Of a DNA stretch of 64,000 nucleotides, positions 1 through 9,115 are shown one piece after another. A program made the translations under genes and the position numbers. Position 1 is the first letter of the stretch, and every line of letters begins with the position of its first letter. This stretch comes from Atriophallophorus winterbourni (lineage: Eukaryota > Platyhelminthes > Trematoda > Plagiorchiida > Microphallidae): NCBI GenBank assembly GCA_013407085.1, contig JACCGJ010014592.1, positions 39,246 to 103,245 on the forward strand, given 5' to 3'. A model generated the notes under the pieces. The model did not search any database. It had not been told where the DNA came from and saw only the letters and a program-made list of their open reading frames with translations.

Positions 1-386
1 GTTAATTTGTGACACGAAACGTTTCTTTTCTGCTTTTTTCTGCTTTGAAAAAGGGATGGAATTCACATATTCTGAGAAAATTCCCATCATATTTTACTGG
101 ACGCAATGAACTCTTAATGACTCCTGTATGTTTGTTTTGCTTGAAGGATAGAATTATTAGTTCCCCACATTGCGTACAGCTGTATTGAATGATTTCCATT
201 CTGGACATCTTGCAATAGTTAGATGTCTCTAGCCAGGAGTTTATGCTGATGGCCTGAGATAGATGCAGACATACGTAGAACTGCTATTTCTTGTGTAGCT
301 TGTCATCATAACGTTTTCCGACAACCATCCAAATGGACACCATGGCCATTGGCCTGTGAAGCTTTGCAGCGCATTAATGTGGATTA
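1..386. other. No gene recognised
   Basis: No recognisable domain, repeat boundary or RNA signal was seen. The only open frame (minus strand, 2-208) is short and resembles nothing I know, so it is not called as a gene. Confidence 0.5.
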
Positions 387-1243
387 TTGTGGACCATTTT
401 AAGCAAGTATATGCAAAAGTCGAAGATTATTCAGATTGGTCGTGACATTGGCTTTCCCTATCCATACAAGCTCGGCGAAATAAACCTGGAGTACACCGAA
501 GAAGAAAAGGACCTCAGTGTCTGGATTTGCGGCAGTTTGAAAAATGGTCTACAATGCGAAACCGTTTAAGAAAGCGCGTCTCGGCTGATCGACATGCCAC
601 GGCGGATATTTGGACGTTTTTACCCGAGGTGTTTTCCCCTCATGAAGAATAGATATATACACTCGGTTCTAGATTATGTCACACAAGCCTGGACACCATG
701 GCTCCAAAAAACATCTTACACCTGGTTCGCATATTTTGGAGAGCTTCTAAGCTTGTCAATGGTCTCGAAAATATGCCATTCGCCGGGCGAATCAGACGAC
801 TGGAAATGAGGACACTTGCACAAAGGAGATTGCGAGGTGATCTCATCCTCGCATACAAAATACTCACTACTGTTTCCCACCCCCTGGATATATTATTCCA
901 CCTTCGAACTTCAAGCAGCAGCCGTGGCCATGGTTGCAAGTTGGAAATACCACATTCCAAACGGAACTGACGCAGGTATTTTTATTCGGTACGTGTGTGC
1001 TTTGCTTGGAATTCCCTACCTTCTAATTTGGTAAGCTCAAACAGTGTATCTATATTCAAATTAAAACTTGACGATTATATGAGAGCTAATCCGAATTTTT
1101 CCCCAAACTATTAATAAGCTATCATCGTCTCATTGATTTTGATTTTATATATATATATATATATATATTTGTACCTATATTTTCACCCTGAGGTTATTGT
1201 AAAGTTGATTGCTTTTTCAACCATAAATCTTGAATCTTGAATG
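387..1243 (+). pseudogene. CR1-A LINE, 5'-truncated 3' relic
   Basis: All three frames together give the last third of a CR1 ORF2: a KDLSVWI stretch after the reverse transcriptase (387-569), then a region like the IYHRATKLVSRYRNLP segment of the full copy at 1370-6196, then GDLILAYKILTTVSHP (about 838-885) and the conserved C-terminal LEIPHS element. At least two frameshifts separate these pieces, so it is dead. The 3' UTR ends at about 1243 with the short repeat typical of CR1 tails (ACCATAAATCTTGAATCTTG). A TA microsatellite lies at about 1146-1169. The 5' end is lost. Confidence 0.8.
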
Positions 1244-1369
1244 TTGAAGTACTATGCATTGGTTGTTATTGATTCTTTTCCTAAATGGCCTGAAGACTTT
1301 TGGACGCAGGAACCAAATTCTAGTTTTACTATTCTAGCTCTGCGAAAAATATTCAGTTGCGAAAGAATA
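1244..1369 (+). pseudogene. Ty3/gypsy integrase fragment, left half
   Basis: Translation gives YYALVVIDSFPKWPE followed by FTILALRKIFSCERI, which matches the start of a retroviral-type integrase core (first catalytic Asp in VIDSF). The reading continues at 6197 after the CR1-A insertion, where SNNGSHF carries the second-Asp region. It abuts the CR1 tail at 1243. Only this part of the element survives here. Confidence 0.7.
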
Positions 1370-1789
1370 CACGCAGACCACGACGTGCCGTGCGGTCGCA
1401 TTATTTTGAGCTCCTGATTATCAGGATATACTGTTTTCAAACTTACTCTTCGTGAATATATTATACGTTGTTGGACTTCTCTCGAAGTCATCTTTCTGGA
1501 TATACCACTCTCGTAGCGGTATTCGATAATACGAGCAAATTGTGATTTATCGTGATTTTCCCATATTGGATCTACGCGTGCAACTCTGTTAATACTCTCC
1601 AAGTCATCAAAGGGATTAACGTCATTCAAAAGATCTTATTCTTCGCCGTCGACTGGTCCTACTTTCAACATCGTGCGATCAACTACTGAAGAGTATCACC
1701 GGATTAAATTCTGATTTTGCTCTTTCTCGTAAACACTGAATTTTTTTGTCGCGCACACTATATTCATCATCGCTCGCTCGACCGAGCCA

Positions 1790-2353
1790 ATGCTTGTGCA
1801 CAAACCACTGAACAGTGCTGCTCATAACCCTGACAGGATGACCCCGAAACGAAAACAAAGCGCACCGTGCTGCATGTGTGCGGTTTGCCGAAAGTCGGTA
1901 AGTCCTAAGGCAAAGTCTGTCACGTGTTACGATTGTTTGTCGGAAGTTCATGCTAAATGCGACAAAACGCTGACCTCGGATTTAGTATCGATTATTAATG
2001 GAGATAATTGCCCTGGTGTTTGTTATGTGTGTCTAGTTTGCAAGGCCAAATCAACACCGTCAGCCTCGGCGACGAAAACCCCTGAATATGATATTGAGAC
2101 GCGTCTAAATGGAATGGAATCCAGTATACACAAACTAAATGAACTGATAATAAACGTCATAAAGACACCGTCGTTACCCGACTTAGAGGTTACTGCCGAA
2201 GAGCCGGTAGATAATCCATCATACTCGAGGCCAACATTTGCCCAGATAACCGCGCAGATGGTGACTAAAACGGGGAGGCGTTCGTTGGGATCAGTGACTC
2301 CTCGACTTAACGGAAACGAAAAAGGACTCAAAAAACCACTGCTACTAAAATGA
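1790..2353 (+). CDS. CR1-A ORF1, N-terminal part with PHD finger
   Basis: 187 codons from an ATG. Residues about 28-82 hold a Cys/His cluster (CCMCAVCRKSV, CYDCLSEVHAKC, CYVCLVC) that fits a PHD-type zinc finger, known from the ORF1 proteins of many CR1 LINEs. A coiled-coil-like stretch follows (ETRLNGMESSIHKLNELI). In CR1 elements ORF1 is thought to act as a nucleic-acid-binding chaperone in the RNP. The stop TGA (2351-2353) overlaps the ATG of the next frame as ATGA. The downstream frame is open from 2311, so the two halves may be one ORF1 split by a one-base slip between 2311 and 2351, or a true stop-start pair. Confidence 0.75.
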   Translation: MLVHKPLNSAAHNPDRMTPKRKQSAPCCMCAVCRKSVSPKAKSVTCYDCLSEVHAKCDKTLTSDLVSIINGDNCPGVCYVCLVCKAKSTPSASATKTPEYDIETRLNGMESSIHKLNELIINVIKTPSLPDLEVTAEEPVDNPSYSRPTFAQITAQMVTKTGRRSLGSVTPRLNGNEKGLKKPLLLK

Positions 2354-3255
2354 CTGACTCACATTATAAAACAAAATCCGCGGGTGTAAACCTTAGCGTT
2401 ATATGTACAAACGTGACCGAGTCGCAGGAAACGCTGTTTGAAGCTAAGCAAAAACATGACTTAGCTGAGTGGTATAAACTCTGCAGTCAGATGAGAATGG
2501 CCGCAGTTACTCCTTCATCAATAGTTCGATTAAACCGCCACCTGAATTCTCCTCACAAGGATGATCCTCGCCTTTTAAGAATAACGCTGCAATCTGCGGA
2601 GGACGTGGAAAACGTACTCTTAAATGCTTACATTCTTAGAGGTGTTCCAGAGGCTACATGTCGTATCCATGCAGACTTACCATGGTGGGAGCGAAAGTCG
2701 TCGCAGAAATCTCGTGGAGAATGTAATCCGAGAAGTATTGTAATTCTAGGTGTTCCGGAAGATGCTGCTGACATACCTTCTCAAGAAAAGTCTGAGCACG
2801 ACCACAAACAATGGAAATATCTAGCCGAAACAATTGGTATTAAAAATGCCATACTTGTGGATGCTTTTAGGATACCGCGGTTTGCCAACTATAAAGGGCA
2901 AGGTCCTAGCCCTTCAAAGCTAACCTTTTTCACAACAGAAATGACGGATACTATCAAACGTGAATGGAAAGCTAATAGAAAAAACTTACCACAAAACGTC
3001 ATGTTGAGCTTGCCCAGGGTAATAGCCGAAAGCAAGCAAACGGATAGCACTGACCCACAAACGCCTAGTGACGAGGTTCAACCTGAATGTCAAGCGATAG
3101 CTCCAGACGTGAGACTAAGTGTGCCCAAGCATGTTCCCTCACTGAAACCCAGAGAACCATCGCAACCACAGCCTGATTGCAATCTTGTTATTGACAGTTC
3201 AAATGTTACCCCAAAAAACGAAAAGGGTCCGGCTCATCGCGAGTCGGACCAATAG
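2350..3255 (+). CDS. CR1-A ORF1, C-terminal RRM-like part
   Basis: 301 codons, the first ATG overlapping the upstream stop by four bases. The section near residues 125-220 (RSIVILGVPEDA, then the LVDAFRIPR strand) looks like the RRM-like RNA-binding fold plus its C-terminal domain found in LINE ORF1 proteins. The tail is Pro/Ser-rich and probably disordered. It ends 20 bases before the first start-like codon of ORF2, although the ORF2 frame is open further upstream and overlaps it. Role inferred: RNA binding in the retrotransposition RNP. No ATG start of its own is assured if the ATGA is a frameshift. Confidence 0.7.
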   Translation: MTDSHYKTKSAGVNLSVICTNVTESQETLFEAKQKHDLAEWYKLCSQMRMAAVTPSSIVRLNRHLNSPHKDDPRLLRITLQSAEDVENVLLNAYILRGVPEATCRIHADLPWWERKSSQKSRGECNPRSIVILGVPEDAADIPSQEKSEHDHKQWKYLAETIGIKNAILVDAFRIPRFANYKGQGPSPSKLTFFTTEMTDTIKREWKANRKNLPQNVMLSLPRVIAESKQTDSTDPQTPSDEVQPECQAIAPDVRLSVPKHVPSLKPREPSQPQPDCNLVIDSSNVTPKNEKGPAHRESDQ

Positions 3256-3275
3256 CTACAGTACACGATTCGACA

Positions 3276-5474
3276 TTGTGTAAGACAAATACGATCAGGT
3301 GCATATATACAAATGCTCAGTGTTTAACTAACAAATTAGCTGAACTATGTGAGCTTTGTGATAGACTTTCACCCGATTTGGTTGCAGTTACAGAGACTTG
3401 GTTCCAGCCCTGCATGACTGATGCTGAGCTTTTGATTCCGAAAATGTCACTACTTCGTCGCGATCGTGATCGAAGATCCGGTGGTGGAGTTGCAGTCTAC
3501 TATCACGAACGTTTAGCGCAGTGTAACGTCATCGATCATCCTGACCTCAGCCTTCCTGATACGATGTGGTGTTCAGTAAAGCTAGTCAATGGAGATGAAT
3601 GTACGATCGGCATCATTTACCGCTCGCCATCATCCGAAAGCTCATACAATGATAAGCTCATCGAATCATTGCAACACATCACAAGATGCCAGACTATGCA
3701 ATTGCTAATCATTGGCGATTTTAATCTCCCGCATCTGTTTTCGAGAGGTGAGCACTCCCTGCATTCGTTTGAACATAAATTCAAGGAGGTTATAGAATTT
3801 GCTTCACTGCACAATCACGTTAACCAGCTAACTCGCTGGCGGGGTCTTGACCAACCTTCAACCCTTGACCTTGTCTTAACGCCTGAGGCAACCACAGTAG
3901 AGGGTATACAATACCTGGCACCACTGGGGAAGAGTGATCATGTTGTGCTTTTGTTTGATTATGTATGTAGTGCGGAACGATTGTGTGAACAGACGAAAGT
4001 CATAAGGAAAATACAATTTGAATCCTTAAATATCAGTCTCCGGGATGCACACACTCATGAGTTTGATTCAATGGATCCTGGCTCATATTACAATTCGTTT
4101 CTAAATTATCTCAATTCGAAGATTTACGAAAACTCGATTTTTGTACCACACAAATGCAGCTACAATAACCAGTTTGTTATTCGGAGTAGAACGAAGAAAT
4201 GGTTAGCTGTTAAGCGAGAGTCTTGGGTAACTCATAAGAAGTTTGGTACGGAAGAAACTTGGAAACGATTCTGTAAGATACGGAATCACGTCACTACTCT
4301 TGTAAGAGAAGATCGCATGCAATTCCAATGGAACTTGCTTAAGAGAATGGAAAAGAATCCTAAGCTTCTCTACAAGATAGTAAATGAACGATCAAAGATC
4401 AAACCAGGTGTATTCTCTGTACTAACACCTCATGGATTGACCCACACTGCCCAAGATACCGCCGACGCTTTAGCAACGTTTTACTCATTTGTCTTCAATC
4501 CCAAGCGTTGTATACCATATCAACTTTCATCAAGTTCACCACATTTCGAATTATTAAGTGAAATGACTATCAACGAATACATGGTTGGGCGGGAACTTTG
4601 TCGACTAAACGAAAAGAAGTCCCCTGGCGCAGACAAAATTACCCCCGCCGTACTTCGCAGGTGTCGCGTTGCTTTGACTGCTCCTCTCACTCGCATATTC
4701 AATCTCAGCTTAAATGAAGGAAAAATACCACCGCAATGGAAAGCAGGGATGATAAATCCTATTTATAAAGGCGGTAGCCGTTCAGACACAGCAAACTATA
4801 GACCGGTAACGTTACTTCCGGTGATCTCCAAATTAATGGAACGCATTGTGACTGCGCGCATAAGAGAACATTTTGAAAACCAAAATATTTTGACCGCAGC
4901 ACAACACGGTTTTCGAAGAGGTCGTTGCTGTTTATCTAACCTTCTTACAACGTTCGAGGATTGGACCAAGGCACTAGACGAAGGTGAGGCTGTACATGCT
5001 TGCTACATCGATATTTCCAAAGCTTTCGATAGAGTCAACCATGACATCTTAATTAAAAAGCTCGAATCCTATGGAATAACGGGAATATTGCTGAATTGGA
5101 TAAGGGACTATCTTACTGATAGACACGTCCAAGTTCGCGTTGGCAGCACCTTATCTAGAAAAATAGACGTCACGAGTGGAGTTCCGCAAGGCTCGGTGCT
5201 TGGACCTCTTCTATTCTTGGTGTATATGAACGATATAGTAGAGGATATTGGATGCAACGTGATACTATTTGCCGATGATATTAAAATTTGGAAACGTGTC
5301 AGGTCTGTTAATGACTGTATGGCATTACAACGGGATCTAAGCATCTTATTTCGTTGGTCCCAGTTAAATGAATTACCATTTAACCCTGCGAAATGTAAAA
5401 TGCTGCAGCTTGGGAAATCTCTGCACCACACGTATCAGCTTGGCACGCAAGATCTCGTCTGGACCACAGCATAA
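3276..5474 (+). CDS. CR1-A ORF2: APE endonuclease + reverse transcriptase
   Basis: 732 codons. The endonuclease (about 8-235) shows the APE-type signatures TNAQ, TETWF (Glu near 40), IIGDFNLP (near 148), STLDLVLTP and KSDHVVLLF (near 220). The reverse transcriptase shows ACYIDISKAFDRV (Asp near 577), SGVPQGSVLGPLLF and the catalytic LFADDIKIW (near 665). The frame opens upstream of 3276 without an ATG (the first codon used here is TTG), as expected for a CR1 ORF2 translated by reinitiation after ORF1. It is cut by TAA at 5472-5474, after which the same frame continues open to 6083. No other break is visible, so one substitution separates this copy from an open ORF2. Confidence 0.85.
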   Translation: MCKTNTIRCIYTNAQCLTNKLAELCELCDRLSPDLVAVTETWFQPCMTDAELLIPKMSLLRRDRDRRSGGGVAVYYHERLAQCNVIDHPDLSLPDTMWCSVKLVNGDECTIGIIYRSPSSESSYNDKLIESLQHITRCQTMQLLIIGDFNLPHLFSRGEHSLHSFEHKFKEVIEFASLHNHVNQLTRWRGLDQPSTLDLVLTPEATTVEGIQYLAPLGKSDHVVLLFDYVCSAERLCEQTKVIRKIQFESLNISLRDAHTHEFDSMDPGSYYNSFLNYLNSKIYENSIFVPHKCSYNNQFVIRSRTKKWLAVKRESWVTHKKFGTEETWKRFCKIRNHVTTLVREDRMQFQWNLLKRMEKNPKLLYKIVNERSKIKPGVFSVLTPHGLTHTAQDTADALATFYSFVFNPKRCIPYQLSSSSPHFELLSEMTINEYMVGRELCRLNEKKSPGADKITPAVLRRCRVALTAPLTRIFNLSLNEGKIPPQWKAGMINPIYKGGSRSDTANYRPVTLLPVISKLMERIVTARIREHFENQNILTAAQHGFRRGRCCLSNLLTTFEDWTKALDEGEAVHACYIDISKAFDRVNHDILIKKLESYGITGILLNWIRDYLTDRHVQVRVGSTLSRKIDVTSGVPQGSVLGPLLFLVYMNDIVEDIGCNVILFADDIKIWKRVRSVNDCMALQRDLSILFRWSQLNELPFNPAKCKMLQLGKSLHHTYQLGTQDLVWTTA

Positions 5475-6083
5475 AAAGATCTGGGTATCTGGGTTTCGTT
5501 TAACCTGAAGCCGGGACCGCATTGCCGGATGGTGTACAATAAAGCTTGCCGTATCTTGAGTCTTCTCAAAAGAATATTCCGGATTTTTACGCCCGAAACC
5601 CTACCCCGGGTAATTAACACGTATATACGTCCTGTTATGGAATATTCCATCCAAGCCTGGGCACCATGGCTGAGGAAGGATATCGAACTACTCGACAGGA
5701 TTTATCATCGTGCTACAAAGTTGGTCTCCCGGTACAGAAATTTGCCTTTCACAGAGCGAATGTTAAAACTGAACCTACACGATTTTACCCAACGGCGGAT
5801 ACGTAGTGACCTTATGTTGACCTTCAAAATCCTGCATTCTGTAAACCATCCCCTTAAACACTTGCTAAAGCCCAATGACCTTACTAGAACACGAACACAT
5901 TCAAAGGCTTTAAGCATTCCGCATTCTCGATTGGATATACGTCGTAATTTCTTCTCCGTAAGAATTTGTTTCACTTGGAACTATTTGCCTGAAGAAATCA
6001 CACGATCAGAATCTGTTGAGGTTTTCGCTTCCAAACTCGATGAGTTTATGACGAACCATGCGGTATGCGAATGCCCCTATTGA
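5475..6083 (+). pseudogene. CR1-A ORF2, C-terminal part after nonsense codon
   Basis: The frame is the same as the 3276-5474 ORF, open from the TAA to 6083. It holds the conserved region after the reverse transcriptase: KDLGIWVSFNLKPG, then RVINTYIRPVMEYSIQAWAP, then IYHRATKLVSRYRNLP, and the terminal LSIPHSRLDIRRNFFSVRIC motif shared by all CR1-like relics in this window. Its function in CR1 is unknown; it lies beyond the catalytic palm and probably forms the thumb and C-terminal domain. Confidence 0.8.
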
Positions 6084-6196
6084 TTTTTGAGATATTTTAT
6101 ATTTTTTTATATATTTTTATATGTTCCATATACCTTGTCATCCTATGGTTATTGTTAAGCTTAATGCTTTTTTTACCATACAATTTTTCGAGTTCT

Positions 6197-6510
6197 GAAA
6201 AAATATTGCTGTTGTTAGTAATAATGGCAGTCATTTTTCTGCGGTATGTGTTACACAATGGTTACATTCCCTAGGTTGTCGACAATTATTTAATGCACCT
6301 CGTCATCCACAATCAAATGGATTAGCTGAAAATTTTGTTGGTACCTTGAAGCGAGCAATTACTTCTTGTGCACCAAATACATGTGACGAACTTGACAATT
6401 TCTTATTGCAATATCGGATTTGTACTCATGCAACTATAGGATAAACTCCAGCCATGTTATGCAAATCAAGATCCCTGAAATCAAATCTGCTGAGTATAGG
6501 CTGAGCTGAA
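6197..6510 (+). pseudogene. Ty3/gypsy integrase fragment, right half
   Basis: Continues the integrase begun at 1244-1369. It reads VVSNNGSHFSAVCVTQWL, then FNAPRHPQSNGLAENFVGTL, where the Glu of GLAEN is the third catalytic acid. An internal TAA lies at 6441-6443 after THATIG, then TPAMLCKSRSLKSNLLS. The spacing and the HPQSNGLAEN motif are typical of Ty3/gypsy integrases. Nothing else of this element is present. Confidence 0.75.
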
Positions 6511-6690
6511 GTTTTTTTTCATAGTGGTAATGAATTCCGACCGAATTCTGGTATAATGCATGGCAATATCGTTAAATGTATGATAACAATAATGGACCTC
6601 GATGATTCAAAGTTCAAAGATTTATGGTCCAAAAAGCAAATACTTTACAGTAACGACACATTAAAAATATAGGGATTGCATAACAACAAC
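6511..6690. other. Unassigned spacer
   Basis: AT-rich sequence between the integrase remnant and a CR1 relic. No motif seen. Confidence 0.4.
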
Positions 6691-7490
6691 ACCATTGTTT
6701 TATTAATATGGAAAGTCAGCACGTGTATTCAGGTGCGAGGTTGGATTTAGTCAACATATACTTGTCAAGTTCAGCCTTGAACAAGTTCCGGCTCGATGCG
6801 AAAATGATATGTGGGGCAGAGAGTTTCATATAAAAGAAACTCGGACAGGAAAGAAAAACCTTCGACAATTTGATCTGGAGTGCGGAATAATTAACTTGTA
6901 GTCCTGCGATCTGCTACCACGTGCTTCTTGCCGATAAAACAGGTGTTCAAGTGGGTGATCCACTGTATTCACAATGTTGAACAGCAGGATCAAGTCACCC
7001 CTAAGACGACGGTACCAAAAGTCAAAGAGGTTTAGAGTTGCAATTCTATCCTCGTATAGCCTGTTATATAGCCCGGTCACCAGTTATGTAGCGCGGTGGT
7101 ATACGCGTTGCACCGTACACCAGGAAGATTCTTAGCCCCAAGAATGAGACTCTAGGTACGTCACTTGTAACTTCTACTAGGCTGGATTTTGCCCGTTAAA
7201 TCTAACCTTGAGAACTATACCAGTCAATTAATCCCGTATTCAGGCCAATAATCTACCACACACCACGAGGGGCTCCGTTTTTTGTAGCAGTATGCTGCGG
7301 TTAACACGTTCAAAAACTTTGGACATATCCAAGTAACAAGCATGGATAAGATATCCATTGTCCACGGCTCGAGTCCAGTTATCAACAGTTATGAGAAGAT
7401 TGGTAAGACAGGTGTGTCTTGTCTTAAATCCGTTAGAAAAGCGTATTGCTTATTTGACATCATGTGCTCCTAATTAGCATGACATCTCTT
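6690..7490 (-). pseudogene. CR1-like LINE relic, RT and C-terminal part
   Basis: Minus strand. From high to low coordinates the translation gives a reverse-transcriptase stretch (HTCLTNLLITVDNWTRAVD, then IHACYLDMSKVFERVNRSIL, about 7445-7290), then the CR1 C-terminal region LYEDRIATLNLFDFWYRR and GDLILLFNIVNTVDHPLEH (7080-6826) ending in LIIPHSRSNCRRFFFPVRVSF. Several frameshifts and a deletion between the RT core and the C-terminus make it inactive. Together with the endonuclease piece at 7790-8270 it was probably one element. Confidence 0.75.
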
Positions 7491-7499
7491 CTCTTCTGC

Positions 7500-7790
7500 A
7501 AGCGTACAAACTAACTGACACACTTGTACAAATTAAAAAAAAACAAATTGATTTCTGTCAAGTGTACAGCCCTGAAATCCAGTGTAAAGCAGATAGCATC
7601 ATCTAAATTAATTAGCGCAAGGACTTCGGGAAATTCAAATAGCATAAGCTACATCATTAAACAAAATCAACCTGGTAATGATTGCACAGTAGCAACTGAG
7701 CCTTTTACTATTTGTGAAGAATTTCTTGTATTTTTCAGTGCTTCATATAATAGAAAATCGTATCCAGAGGAACAAGCCTCGATCAGTAAT
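7500..7790 (+). pseudogene. LINE-B fragment
   Basis: Plus-strand translation includes EPFTICEEFLVFFSASYN, which matches DPITICEEFLKYFNTTYN in the LINE-B copy at 45066-49780 (end of the endonuclease ORF and the linker to RT). It interrupts the minus-strand CR1 relic on either side. Too short to say more. Confidence 0.55.
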
Positions 7791-8270
7791 CCAGCGGCTC
7801 TTAGGACGAGGTTCGTTGAAGTAATCCATGAAGGAGAAAAAGGTGAATGTCAAGACAACATGATCACTGTGGCCCAAGGGAGGGTTAGAAGAAAGTGTTT
7901 CAATCATTAACTCTTCGTTGGTGATGATGAGATCCAGAATTGATGGTGTATTTGTACTCCGAAACCGAAAAACTTCGTGAACATGATTGTATATTGGATA
8001 GGTTACAAATATTTCGGACAACGCGGTTGCAAATGGTTGAAAGGCATGTTCACCATTAATTCTTGGACAGTTAAAGTCGCCCATTATCAGTATGTGGGAG
8101 AATATTTTACTTAAAGCATGTCAAAGTGATGATAGAAGGGGAATCGAGCAGGGGGTATTACTGGTAGACCTATAAACAACAGAATTCAGAGTTCAGTGAA
8201 TTTTGCTGAGTTTCTACATATAGCGCCATGGAAAACAGTCGTGTAGAGTGTTCTCAGCTACATTATCACT
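7790..8270 (-). pseudogene. CR1-like LINE relic, APE endonuclease
   Basis: Minus strand, about 8190 down to 7790. The motifs are YRSTSNTP, MGDFNCPRINGE, SILDLIITNEELMIETL and GHSDHVVLTFTF. These are the GDFN, DLVLT and SDH blocks of an APE-type LINE endonuclease. Weak upstream similarity extends to about 8270. Broken by frameshifts at both ends. Confidence 0.75.
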
Positions 8271-8595
8271 TTTAAGGTAAGACACACCGTGGGCAAAATG
8301 CTGCGTTTATCATTTGCCGGTTTCCAATCGTAGACTTTCTGCTTTTACATCTGCCTCTGATGCCAAGGAACGTAAAACGAATTGGAACGAATTGTGCATC
8401 ACAGGTGGTGCCAAGCATCACAGCGATCACACTGGATAGCGGGATCGTAATGATTAACACCCTGGGTACATTTTGCGCAGTAATGCCGTTTAATCGCCTT
8501 ATCACCGTGACCCATTGCGTAAGAGAATAATTGTAACTGTATTCAGTAATGAAAAGCAGATATGTAACAGCGTAATGTCAATCTGAACGGGAGAT
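8271..8595. other. Unassigned spacer
   Basis: A minus-strand frame (8272-8505) has scattered Cys residues but no convincing zinc-finger spacing. It may be decayed LINE sequence next to the endonuclease relic. No firm call. Confidence 0.35.
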
Positions 8596-9115
8596 AAATG
8601 AAATCATTTGCAAAATAAATCTTTATGAGCAATCGTGCAAGATGAATGAGAAATTAAGAATGAAACCGGGCGTATTCTCTGTACAAACCCCTAATGGATT
8701 AACTCACTCCGCACAAGATACTGCCGATTCTTTAGCAACATCCTACTCACTTGTCTTCAATCCTAAGCGTTGTATCCCATATCAATTTTAACTTAATTAG
8801 CCTCGTTTAGAATTATGAAGTGAAATTACTGTCAATAAATATATGGTTAGGCAGGAACTTTGTCAACTAAACAAAACGAAGTCTCCTGACGCAGACAAAA
8901 TTACCCCCCGTCATAATTCGCAGGTGTCGAATTGCTTTGAGTGCTTCTCTCACGCGCTTATTCAGTCACAGACTACACAAAGGAAAATACCACCGCTTTG
9001 GAAAGCCGGGATGATAATTTCTATCTATATAGGTTGTAACCTTTCAGACTGCAAACTATATCCCAGTAACGCTAGTTCATGTGATGTCTAATCAAATGGA
9101 ACGCACTGTGACTGC
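8596..9115 (+). pseudogene. CR1-A LINE copy 2, left part
   Basis: Matches ORF2 of the full copy over the endonuclease-RT linker and the start of RT: MKPGVFSVQTPNGLTHSAQD, then VRQELCQLNKTKSPDADKIT, then IPPLWKAGMIISIYIG, ending at MERTVTA. Several stops and frameshifts are present. The element resumes at about 11054, so the LINE-B copy at 9116-11053 is nested inside it. Confidence 0.8.

Larger units (their letters stand above)
1370..6196 (+). mobile_element. Full-length CR1-A LINE (4.8 kb)
   Basis: The element has a leader (1370-1789), ORF1 with a PHD finger, ORF2 with endonuclease and reverse transcriptase, and a 3' UTR ending near 6196 with a CR1-type ACCATA tail. It is flanked by a 9-bp target duplication with one mismatch, GAAAGAATA (1361-1369) and GAAAAAATA (6197-6205). 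It splits a gypsy integrase, whose reading resumes directly after the right duplication. Defects in this copy are a possible frameshift in ORF1 and one nonsense codon in ORF2. It is the best reference for the other CR1-A relics in the window. Confidence 0.85.

Noticed and set aside
8272..8505. Possible zinc-finger frame on the minus strand
   Set aside because: Cys spacing fits no finger family and nothing adjoining supports it.
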